64,000 bases of DNA. It comes from an uncultured Saprospiraceae bacterium (GTDB lineage Bacteria; Bacteroidota; Bacteroidia; Chitinophagales; Saprospiraceae). Each line of letters starts with the position of its first letter. Positions within the stretch are counted from its first letter, which is position 1. Positions 56,828 to 64,000 of the stretch are shown here, piece by piece. The stretch lies in NCBI GenBank assembly GCA_937981555.1, contig CALJOK010000030.1, positions 1 through 64,000 on the forward strand, in the 5' to 3' direction. The notes below the pieces were generated by a model. The model worked only from the letters and a program-made list of their open reading frames with translations. It had not been told where the DNA came from and made no database searches. Position numbers and translations under genes: made by a program.

Positions 56828-57317
56828 TGATAGGAAGGTTTGAGAAGTTGGTAAATGCTGTCTTTTAAAAACACTTTCTATTATCAATATGTACTACAAT
56901 GGGAAATGGTTATTGAAAATGTATCTTTTTTTTAAATACTTTCTTGTGATGAATTTTTTTTCAACAGAAATTGTTTAGAATAAGGTTAAATATCTTTTGT
57001 AAGTGCTTAATTTAATAACTGCCCTTTTGTCCTGTTTTTTTTAGAAAATGTCATAAGTGGTCTGCATTTACCGTATTCTCGTAATGGCACATCTATTGAC
57101 TCTTAAACCCTAGAATTTATTACTTTTGCAAACTAGACAAAGTGGCAAGTTTCAAGACACAAAAAACCATTTGGAGACATTCTATTTTTTCCAAAAGGTA
57201 ATTTTTTCCAAAAAAAACTATGTTATTCTTTTAAGTTCTAAACCAAAATAATTTTTCAATAATTTTGTCTTAGAACTTTTTTTTCAAAAAGGAATAACTC
57301 ATAACTTATACAACAAT
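56828..57317. other. Divergent gap between the protease and lon
   Basis: About 490 bases with no gene. It holds the lon promoter at 57096-57128 and a roughly 185-nt untranslated leader with two TTTTTTCCAAAA blocks (around 57185 and 57203). The first 200 bases from 56828 presumably contain the minus-strand promoter; I do not see a clear -7 element there. Confidence 0.5.
57096..57128 (+). promoter_or_regulatory. Promoter upstream of lon
   Basis: TTG at 57096 and TACTTTTG at 57121-57128 with 22 nt between match the consensus; start of transcription would lie about 185 nt before the ATG. Confidence 0.5.
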
Positions 57318-59726
57318 ATGATGTTTGAAGATTTTTTTAGCCCAAAAGGAGGTGATGACGATGTAGAATTTATGCCTTTGTTCCAAGTGGATGAAGGAGA
57401 AGATGATACAACTTCGGATGATGAATATTCTGAAATTATTCCAGTTTTAGCTTTAAAGAACACAGTACTCTTTCCAGGAATCGTAATTCCAATTACGGTA
57501 GGTCGAGACAAGTCGTTGAAGGCTATTCAAAAAGCCTATGCTGGTGATCGAATGATTGCGGTGCTTTCGCAAAAAGATGCGAAAGTGGAAGATCCAAGTT
57601 TTGATGATTTGTACCACACAGGAACAGTAGCTAGAATTATCAAATTATTGAAAATGCCCGACGGAACAGCGACGGCGATTTTGCAAGGAAGAAAACGATT
57701 TGCAGTATCTGAATTGACTAAAACGACTCCTCATTTGGAAGGACGAATTTCGGTTGTTGCAGATGTGCCTGCAATGAATGAATTGGAATTTGATGCAATC
57801 ATTTCTTCCATCAAAGATATGGCAAAACAAATCATCGAACTTTCTCCACAGATTCCTTCGGAGGCAGTCGTGATTTTGAAAAACATCAATAAAAGTTCTT
57901 TTCTTCTCAATTTTATAGCATCCAATCTTGGAATCAAAATTCCTGCAAAACAGCAAATTTTGGAAACCCATGAATTGGATAAGCGGGCAGAAAGTATTTT
58001 GCATCACATGGATAATGAGTTACAATTATTGGAACTCAAAGATAAAATCGAAGGTAAGGTTAGAGGTGATATTGAAAAGCAACAACGAGATTATTATTTG
58101 AATCAGCAACTTAAAACGATTCAAGAAGAGCTAGGTGGAAATCCGCAAGAAGGTGAATTGAAGTTGATGATGGAAAAAGCGGAAACTAAGAAATGGCCAA
58201 AAACGATTGGTGAAGCATTCAAAAAAGAAATCGCTCGTTTGGGAAGGATTAATCCGCAAGCAGCAGAGTATTCTGTTGTTTTCAATTATATTGATTTATT
58301 GTTGGAGTTACCTTGGAATGAATTTACGGAGGATAAATTTGATTTGAAAAATGTCAAAAAGGAATTGGATAAAGATCATTTTGGTCTGGAAAAAGTGAAA
58401 GATCGAATCTTGGAACACTTGGCAGTTTTGAAATTAAAAGGAGATATGAAGTCGCCAATTATTTGTTTGGTTGGCCCTCCAGGAGTTGGAAAAACTTCAT
58501 TAGGTCGGTCGATTGCAAATGCTTTGGGGCGAAAATTTGTGAGAATGTCTTTAGGTGGATTGCATGATGAATCTGAAATAAGGGGTCATCGAAAAACTTA
58601 TATAGGAGCAATGCCGGGACGAATTATTCAGTCGATTAAAAAAGCCAAGACTTCGAATCCAGTTTTTATTTTAGATGAAATTGACAAAGTAGGAAGAGAT
58701 CATCGAGGTGATCCATCGTCAGCTTTGTTAGAAGTTTTAGATCCTGAGCAGAATGAAACATTCCAAGATAATTATTTGGATTTGGAATATGACTTATCGA
58801 AAGTGTTGTTTATCGCAACCGCGAATTCGTTGAGTACGATTCAACCTGCATTGCTTGATCGAATGGAAATTATCCATGTGAGCGGATATTCGACCGAGGA
58901 AAAAATTCAAATTGCCAAAAACCATTTGGTGCCTAAGCAACGTAAAGCACATGGCCTAAAAGCAAAGGATGTAAAATATTCTCAAAAAGTATTGAGGGAG
59001 ATTGTTGAAGGATATACGCGTGAATCTGGTGTACGTGGTTTGGATCGACAAATTGCAGGAGCGATGAGAGGTATTGCTAAACGAGTAGCGATGGAGGAAA
59101 AATATGACGTGAGTTTGAATTCTGAAATGGTGAAAGAATTATTAGGGCCGACGAAGTTTTCGAAAGATATGTATCAAGAAGCACATGTAGCAGGAGTAAC
59201 GGTTGGTTTGGCTTGGACACAAGTTGGAGGAGATATTTTATTTATCGAATCAAGTTTAAGTAAAGGGACAGGCAAATTAATTTTGACTGGAAACTTAGGT
59301 GATGTGATGAAAGAATCTGCAACGACCGCTTTGACTTATTTGAAATCGAATGCAGAGAAATTCGACATTGATCCAGATATTTTTTCCAAAAAAGATGTAC
59401 ATGTACATGTGCCTGAAGGAGCGATTCCAAAAGATGGTCCATCGGCAGGAATTACAATGTTGACTGCTTTGGCATCTGCTTTCAAAGGTAAACCCGTGAA
59501 ATCTCACTTGGCAATGACCGGTGAAATTACTTTGCGTGGAAAAGTTTTGCCAGTTGGAGGAATCAAAGAAAAAATCTTAGCGGCCAACCGAGCAGGCATA
59601 AAAGAATTGATTCTGTGTCAAGTGAATAAAAAGAATGTAGAAGAAATAGAAAAAAATTATATCAAAGGTTTGAAATTTCATTATGTCGATAAGATGGATG
59701 AAGTTTTAAAAATTGCATTGAAATAA
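57318..59726 (+). CDS. lon: Lon protease
   Basis: 802 residues. The N-terminal substrate-binding domain begins [20 protein letters not shown] (about 46-65). The AAA+ domain has Walker [10 protein letters not shown] (about 385-393), Walker B FILDEIDK, and sensor TANS. The proteolytic domain has the Ser-Lys dyad in [10 protein letters not shown] (Ser near 709) and [15 protein letters not shown] (Lys near 752). It degrades misfolded and regulatory proteins in the cytoplasm. It is a single gene ending in a hairpin, and has a long leader. Confidence 0.97.
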   Translation: MMFEDFFSPKGGDDDVEFMPLFQVDEGEDDTTSDDEYSEIIPVLALKNTVLFPGIVIPITVGRDKSLKAIQKAYAGDRMIAVLSQKDAKVEDPSFDDLYHTGTVARIIKLLKMPDGTATAILQGRKRFAVSELTKTTPHLEGRISVVADVPAMNELEFDAIISSIKDMAKQIIELSPQIPSEAVVILKNINKSSFLLNFIASNLGIKIPAKQQILETHELDKRAESILHHMDNELQLLELKDKIEGKVRGDIEKQQRDYYLNQQLKTIQEELGGNPQEGELKLMMEKAETKKWPKTIGEAFKKEIARLGRINPQAAEYSVVFNYIDLLLELPWNEFTEDKFDLKNVKKELDKDHFGLEKVKDRILEHLAVLKLKGDMKSPIICLVGPPGVGKTSLGRSIANALGRKFVRMSLGGLHDESEIRGHRKTYIGAMPGRIIQSIKKAKTSNPVFILDEIDKVGRDHRGDPSSALLEVLDPEQNETFQDNYLDLEYDLSKVLFIATANSLSTIQPALLDRMEIIHVSGYSTEEKIQIAKNHLVPKQRKAHGLKAKDVKYSQKVLREIVEGYTRESGVRGLDRQIAGAMRGIAKRVAMEEKYDVSLNSEMVKELLGPTKFSKDMYQEAHVAGVTVGLAWTQVGGDILFIESSLSKGTGKLILTGNLGDVMKESATTALTYLKSNAEKFDIDPDIFSKKDVHVHVPEGAIPKDGPSAGITMLTALASAFKGKPVKSHLAMTGEITLRGKVLPVGGIKEKILAANRAGIKELILCQVNKKNVEEIEKNYIKGLKFHYVDKMDEVLKIALK

Positions 59727-59735
59727 TTTTTCGTT

Positions 59736-59783
59736 AATCAGGTAATCAGAACATCGGGAATCCGACAAACTGATTACCTGATT
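59736..59783 (+). terminator. Hairpin after lon
   Basis: A perfect 14-bp stem (AATCAGGTAATCAG with its complement) with a 20-nt loop lies 10 nt after the lon stop. T-rich sequence follows weakly (TTCTTATTT). Confidence 0.65.
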
Positions 59784-60031
59784 TCTTATTTAAGCGATCA
59801 AATATTTCTCCGATCAATCTGTTAAATGTCTGTTAAGTGAAAAAAACAGACATGATTTCCCACCTATCCCAACGTTTCCTTCCTGAGTTTTCGTTATCTT
59901 TATTGAATATTAGAAGTAGAATGAATATTCAAAGTAACGCAAGTTTTTATTTTTAAAATCAACTAATCCTTGTGCGACTTGTTTATAAGAGTAAGAATTC
60001 ATTGTTACATTTGAGAAAAGAAAAATTCGAC
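59784..60031. other. Gap between lon and the next gene
   Basis: About 250 bases. It contains TATCTTTA near 59900, one base off the -7 consensus, and a palindrome TTGAATATT / AATATTCAA at about 59903-59934 that could be an operator. No gene seen. Confidence 0.4.
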
Positions 60032-60727
60032 ATGAAATTTAAATATTTAGTTTTTACATTTTTAGCATTTTTGTTGACCAGCGAAATGTCAGCTCAATTG
60101 GAGAGAGATAGTAATTTAATTCAACTTTCTGGGATGATTTTGGATGGTTCGAATGAGCAATTGATGCCTATTCCTTACACCAATATTTTTATTAAAGATT
60201 CAGGTCGAGGAACCTATTCTGATTTTAGTGGATTCTTTTCCATCGTTGCAGAAAAAGGAGAAGAGGTAGAATTTTCAGCGATTGGTTATCAAACGGTCAT
60301 CTTTACCGTTCCTGATACATTGAATGAACAACGATATTCGATTGTACAATTAATGACGCAGGATACGATTAATTTGCCAGAGGCGATTGTCTTTCCTTGG
60401 CCAAGTCGAGAGCATTTCAAACAAGAATTTTTGGCGATGGATGTTACCGCTCAAATGCAGCAGCGAGCAGTTGCGAGTTTAGCAGAAGATGCTTTGGCTC
60501 GAATGAGAAATACAGTTCCTGTGGATGGAAATGAAAGTTCTGATTTTTACCTCCGACAACAAGCACGTAATTATTATCACGTTGGACAAACTCCTCCGAT
60601 GAATATTTTTAGTCCTGTGGCATGGAAGCAATTCTTTGATGCGTGGAAAAAGGGAGACTTTAAAAAGAAGAAAGAAAAAGAAAAGAAGAAATCTGATAAG
60701 CCGAGGAATAATGCTTTAGGTTTTTAA
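60032..60727 (+). CDS. Exported protein with carboxypeptidase-regulatory-like domain
   Basis: 231 residues from the ATG at 60032, which begins a signal peptide (MKFKYLVFTFLAFLLTSEM, cleavage near SAQ). Residues about 30-105 match the CarboxypepD-regulatory-like domain (SGMILDGSNEQLMPIPYTNI, then GTYSDFSGFFSIVAEKG), often seen at the start of TonB receptors but here free-standing. The C-terminal half is helical and ends in a lysine-rich tail (KKKKEKEKKKSDKPRN). Role unknown. Confidence 0.75.
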   Translation: MKFKYLVFTFLAFLLTSEMSAQLERDSNLIQLSGMILDGSNEQLMPIPYTNIFIKDSGRGTYSDFSGFFSIVAEKGEEVEFSAIGYQTVIFTVPDTLNEQRYSIVQLMTQDTINLPEAIVFPWPSREHFKQEFLAMDVTAQMQQRAVASLAEDALARMRNTVPVDGNESSDFYLRQQARNYYHVGQTPPMNIFSPVAWKQFFDAWKKGDFKKKKEKEKKKSDKPRNNALGF

Positions 60728-60746
60728 GATTTATAAAAATAAAAAT

Positions 60747-60782
60747 GGGTGTTAGTGCTTTAAGCTCTAACACCCTTTTTTA
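60747..60782. terminator. Bidirectional terminator
   Basis: A 29-nt hairpin (GGGTGTTAG paired with CTAACACCC, plus an inner GCT/AGC stem) with T-tracts on both sides lies between convergent genes. Its outer arm resembles the obg terminator at 46089. Confidence 0.88.
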
Positions 60783-60802
60783 TTAACTAAGTTTCATACA
60801 AT

Positions 60803-62923
60803 TTAACCGATCTCTACCATCGCCATTTTCCTCAATCGCTTCGGCACTTGAAATCTTGGGCCTAATTTCTTCTCGTACATTTCACATTTTTTGATAAAAT
60901 CCTCCACGCCATAATCAGTTACAAACTGATAAACACCACCTTTGAAAGCTGGAAATCCCCATCCAAAAATACTTCCCAAATTTCCTTCCTCTTCCGTTTT
61001 TATAATTCCTTCTTGCAAACACCAAAATGCTTCAATCACTTGAACAAAAAGTAAACGTTCGATAATTTCTTCTTTAGCAATGGAGTTGCTATGTGAAGGA
61101 AAATGATCATCCAACTCTTTCCAAAGTTGTCGAGAATCATTTTGATATTCATAAAATCCAGCTCGCATTTTTTTACCATGACGGTTAAGATCCTTAATCA
61201 TTTTCAATAAAACATCAACTGCTGGATGGCGAATATATTTTGAACCATAAATCTCCGCAGCTTGATCTTCGTATTGTAAAACAATATTTAAAGATAAATT
61301 ATCAGCAAGGGCAAGCGCCCCTTTTGGCATTCCTGCTTGCAAACTTAAATTTTCAATTAACGCAGGTGCATAACCTTCTTGCAACAAAGTGATGCCTTCA
61401 AGGATAAAAGTATTTTGAACGCGGGCCGCAAAAAATCCCCAATTATCTTTTACCACAATCGGCGTTTTTCGAATCGCTTTGATAAAGTCAAAAGCTTTGG
61501 CAATTGATTCATCAGAAGTTTTTTCTCCTCGAACAACTTCTACCAAAGGCACTTCATCCGCAGGTGCAAAAAAGTGAAGTCCTACAAAATTTTCAGGACG
61601 AGCAGAAGCTGTTGCTAATTTTGTAATAGGAATTGAAATTGTATTGGTCGCAAAAATTGAATACTCATCGAGATGCATTTCAGCTTCGCGAGTCACATTG
61701 GCTTTCACATTTTGATTTTCAAAAACGGCTTCGATAACGATGTCGCAATCTTTAAAGTTAGCTGCATTATCTGTCGTCATTATTTTTTTCAAAATCTGTG
61801 GAACTTGTGAAGAGGTTAATTTTCCCTTGTTAACCATCTCGTTCAATTTTTGCTCACAAAGATCTTTTCCTTTTTCTGCAACTGCTTTCGAAATATCTTT
61901 GAGCACTACTTCCATTCGATTCATCAAACAAATAAATGCGACACTTGACCCCATCAAACCTGCACCTATAATACCTACTTTCTTTACTCGAAATTTTCCA
62001 TAACCTTTTGGTCGGCTACTTCCTTCTTTGATCGCATTGAAGTCGTACCAAAATGCTTTGATCATATTTTTGGCTTCTCTACTTTTAACCAGTTCTGTAA
62101 AATATCGACTTTCAATTCTGCAAGCCGTATCAAAATCTACCAACGAACCTTCCGTCAAAGTATTTAAAATTGCAGCAGGAGCAGGGTAATTATTTTCAGT
62201 ATCACGCATGAGTTGAGCAGTCAATAAAGAAATGCGTTGCCCTAATTCATTATTTTTTGCACGTCCTCCAGGAATCTTTCCTTCAATCGTATCCCAAGTC
62301 CTTCGTCCTTCTTGATTGTCCAAAAGCCATTGCTTGGCAATAGACAACATCTCTTTTTCATCTTTTGCCAAAACATCAACGATACCTGCTTCTAATGCTT
62401 CTTTTGGTAAAAACCTTTTTCCATCCGCCAAAACATGGTAAGCTTTTTCCACTCCCAAAGTCCACAACATTCTGATCACTCCACCGCCACCTGGCATAAT
62501 TCCAAGGGTCACTTCAGGATGTCCCAATCTAGTTCTTGGATCATCAATCGCTACTCGATAATGGCAGGCCAACGCCAATTCAAAACCAGTTCCCAAAGCC
62601 GAACCATTGATTGCAGCTACTACGGGAACACCTGGACTTTCCAATTCTCGGAAGAAGTTTTGCATATTTTGAGAAAAATCAAAAATAGCTGCTGAGTCGG
62701 TTGCTTGATGTAAATAATCTAAATCACCACCGGCTAAAAAATTATTTTTGGCAGAAGTGATAATAATACCTCGGAGCGAACCTTTGGCTTTTTCCTGTTT
62801 GAGGTGCTCCATTACTGGCGTAAATTGAGCACCAATTTTATGATTGATTATATTGATATTTCGTCCTTCCATATCTAAAGTAAGCGTGACGATATTATCA
62901 ATGTCTTTTTTATAGCGAATCAT
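60803..62923 (-). CDS. fadJ: Multifunctional fatty-acid oxidation enzyme (enoyl-CoA hydratase / 3-hydroxyacyl-CoA dehydrogenase)
   Basis: 706 residues, as in FadB/FadJ. The N-terminal hydratase domain has the oxyanion-hole NFLAGGDLDYL and catalytic glutamates in LGTGFELALAC and HPEVTLGIMPGGGG (about 112-145). The dehydrogenase domain has GIIGAGLMGSSVAFI (about 317-331), GLHFFAPADEVPLVEVV with its catalytic histidine, and the helical C-terminal domains. It hydrates 2-enoyl-CoA and oxidises the 3-hydroxy product. The thiolase partner is not in the window; fadH at 5.1 kb serves the same pathway. FadB versus FadJ is not decided by sequence. Confidence 0.88.
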   Translation of the reverse strand: MIRYKKDIDNIVTLTLDMEGRNINIINHKIGAQFTPVMEHLKQEKAKGSLRGIIITSAKNNFLAGGDLDYLHQATDSAAIFDFSQNMQNFFRELESPGVPVVAAINGSALGTGFELALACHYRVAIDDPRTRLGHPEVTLGIMPGGGGVIRMLWTLGVEKAYHVLADGKRFLPKEALEAGIVDVLAKDEKEMLSIAKQWLLDNQEGRRTWDTIEGKIPGGRAKNNELGQRISLLTAQLMRDTENNYPAPAAILNTLTEGSLVDFDTACRIESRYFTELVKSREAKNMIKAFWYDFNAIKEGSSRPKGYGKFRVKKVGIIGAGLMGSSVAFICLMNRMEVVLKDISKAVAEKGKDLCEQKLNEMVNKGKLTSSQVPQILKKIMTTDNAANFKDCDIVIEAVFENQNVKANVTREAEMHLDEYSIFATNTISIPITKLATASARPENFVGLHFFAPADEVPLVEVVRGEKTSDESIAKAFDFIKAIRKTPIVVKDNWGFFAARVQNTFILEGITLLQEGYAPALIENLSLQAGMPKGALALADNLSLNIVLQYEDQAAEIYGSKYIRHPAVDVLLKMIKDLNRHGKKMRAGFYEYQNDSRQLWKELDDHFPSHSNSIAKEEIIERLLFVQVIEAFWCLQEGIIKTEEEGNLGSIFGWGFPAFKGGVYQFVTDYGVEDFIKKCEMYEKKLGPRFQVPKRLRKMAMVEIG

Positions 62924-63098
62924 TTGAATGATGAATTTTAAGATTGAGTATGCACTTTAAACGAGTAGATACTTTTTTTAGGTTTACATTTTTGCAAAAA
63001 TAATTATAAAAATGAGCAATACGAATAACTAAGATTTCAATTCATCCTATTTTTTATAAAATCGGTAGATTAATCCTTCGTTTAAGTAAGAGTACGTT

Positions 63099-63120
63099 TA
63101 TATTTGTAAATATATATTTG
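63099..63120 (+). promoter_or_regulatory. Two -7 elements before the coiled-coil gene
   Basis: TATATTTG occurs twice (63099-63106 and 63113-63120), 29-43 nt before the ATG. Neither has a clear TTG at ideal distance, so the exact one is undecided. Confidence 0.5.
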
Positions 63121-63148
63121 AAAAACTTTTAAAATAAAAATATAAATC

Positions 63149-63526
63149 ATGGCAAAAAGAAAATTGCAAATGACTGCTTTCTCTCGATTCTTTTTATTCT
63201 TAATCATTTTCTTACCATCCCTTTTCTTTGGCGTTTCTTATATGAAAGGCGAAGATGGAATGCAAACGTTGAAAGATATGGTTGGAATCGAATCGTCTGA
63301 GTCATCGAATAATGAAAGTGCATCTTCTTCCACCAAACCTGCTTCTGAGACATTCGTTAATGGTGAGGTAAAAAGATTGCAAGATGAATTAGATGAAAAA
63401 GAAAGACGATTGAAAGATTTGTATCAAGAAAATGAATTGTTGAAAAAACAAGCTGATGATGCAAAAGCAGACTTAAAAGAAGTGACCCAACAATTGGAAA
63501 CAATTAAAAAGGCTATTGGTCAATAA
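63149..63526 (+). CDS. Membrane-anchored coiled-coil protein
   Basis: 125 residues. A basic start (AKRKLQM), one transmembrane helix (FFLFLIIFLPSLFFGVSYM, about 13-31), a Ser/Glu-rich linker, and a C-terminal coiled coil (VKRLQDELDEKERRLKDLYQ through TQQLETIKKAI, about 74-123). It is likely an inner-membrane protein with a periplasmic coiled coil, function unknown. Terminated by the hairpin at 63547. Confidence 0.68.
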   Translation: MAKRKLQMTAFSRFFLFLIIFLPSLFFGVSYMKGEDGMQTLKDMVGIESSESSNNESASSSTKPASETFVNGEVKRLQDELDEKERRLKDLYQENELLKKQADDAKADLKEVTQQLETIKKAIGQ

Positions 63527-63546
63527 CTTCTTTTCTTCATAAAAAG

Positions 63547-63590
63547 TAAAACCTTCCAATTTGACAATTGGGAGGTTTTATTTTTTTAAG
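63547..63590 (+). terminator. Rho-independent terminator
   Basis: A 15-bp stem with one G-T pair (TAAAACCTTCCAATT and complement), 4-nt loop, and a following TTTTTTT run. Confidence 0.9.
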
Positions 63591-63718
63591 ATTAAAAATT
63601 TGTTTACCCGTCGTAAAACTTCTTTAATTTAAAACTATCTCCATTGGTTTTCGTAAAAAAAATACCGACTTTTGCGTCTTTATTTTTAACCTATTTTAAA
63701 ATACAAAAATCTTTACAG

Positions 63719-64000
63719 ATGATTAAGATACTCGTAAACGATGGAATTCATCCTGATGGAAAACAAATGTTGGAAGCTGCAGGATTCCAAGTTGATACTG
63801 ATAAAGTAGATCAAGAAGACCTTCCTAAAGTGTTGCCTAATTACGATGCAATCGTAGTGCGAAGTGCCACTAAAGTTCGACAAGCATTAATTGACCAATG
63901 TCCAAATCTTAAAGTCATCGCACGTGGTGGAGTAGGGTTGGATAATATCGATGTGGATTATGCTCGTGGAAAAGATATCCAAGTGATGAATACACCTTTG
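63719..64000 (+). CDS. serA: D-3-phosphoglycerate dehydrogenase, 5' part
   Basis: The frame opens at the ATG at 63719 and runs past the window end, giving 94 residues. The N-terminal substrate-binding domain of D-isomer-specific 2-hydroxyacid dehydrogenases is visible: VNDGIHPDGKQMLEAAGF, VVRSATKVRQALIDQCPNLK and VIARGGVGLDNIDVDYA. The C-terminal NAD domain is beyond the window. SerA begins serine synthesis. A related 2-hydroxyacid dehydrogenase cannot be excluded from the part seen. Confidence 0.8.
   Translation, partial: MIKILVNDGIHPDGKQMLEAAGFQVDTDKVDQEDLPKVLPNYDAIVVRSATKVRQALIDQCPNLKVIARGGVGLDNIDVDYARGKDIQVMNTPL

Noticed and set aside
57185-57215. Duplicated TTTTTTCCAAAA blocks in the lon leader as a regulatory element
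   Set aside because: Low-complexity AT sequence; two short copies are expected by chance at this composition.

Overview
The window is chromosomal DNA from a member of the Bacteroidota, most probably Saprospiria (inference). The evidence is low G+C, type IX secretion sorting domains of type A and type B, an ECF sigma / FecR / TonB-receptor system, Bacteroidota-type -7 promoter elements (TAnnTTTG), a short-LID adenylate kinase, and a helix-hairpin-helix tail of the kind I associate with ribosomal protein L21 in this phylum. No rRNA, tRNA, CRISPR array, insertion sequence or intact prophage was seen. Most of the window is core or lineage-specific chromosome.

Layout. 1-8.9 kb: the 3' end of a TonB-C-domain gene, an M14 carboxypeptidase, a TRIC/UPF0126 membrane protein, a MOSC protein, 2,4-dienoyl-CoA reductase, and a TPR/HTH membrane regulator. 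9-18.3 kb: a type IX-secreted beta-helix protein, two tandem small membrane paralogues, a GNAT enzyme, a secreted protein of unknown function, a DUF5723-like outer-membrane protein, a DgkA kinase overlapping a degenerate EEP-fold protein, and a large lamin-tail surface protein. 18.5-23.5 kb: asd, a coiled-coil protein with an L21-type tail, a GIY-YIG protein lacking catalytic residues, free-Met-sulfoxide reductase, and a lipoprotein. 23.7-29.5 kb: an ECF sigma factor, FecR anti-sigma, STN-TonB receptor and Kazal-like repeat lipoprotein, which look like one signalling and surface module. 29.6-33.7 kb: mtnA, an unknown gene plus a hotdog thioesterase, msrA, and a thioredoxin-like/MsrA-like fusion. 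33.9-38.8 kb: carotenoid genes crtI-crtB-crtZ, then a small membrane protein and a sodium/solute symporter. 39-41.8 kb: cvpA, an unknown gene, and a kinase/RapZ-C fusion. 41.9-45.3 kb: an operon of three exported proteins made of seven TonB-C-type repeats. 45.4-49.9 kb: small genes, obg, a HAD phosphatase, adk and an AntA-like antirepressor. 50-64 kb: parE, a 1.6-thousand-residue M43 protease/surface protein, lon, a carboxypeptidase-regulatory-domain protein, a beta-oxidation multienzyme, a coiled-coil membrane protein, and the start of serA.

Two themes stand out. The first is expansion of exported TonB-C-domain proteins and other lineage-specific envelope proteins, most without a known role. 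The second is that many intergenic gaps carry long, nearly perfect palindromes that fall into recurring sequence families (after the TonB-C gene and fadH; after msrA and crtB; and others). They look like dispersed palindromic elements, some also acting as bidirectional terminators. Redox repair (msrA, msrC, thioredoxin-like/MsrA-like fusion) and pigment synthesis are also well represented.
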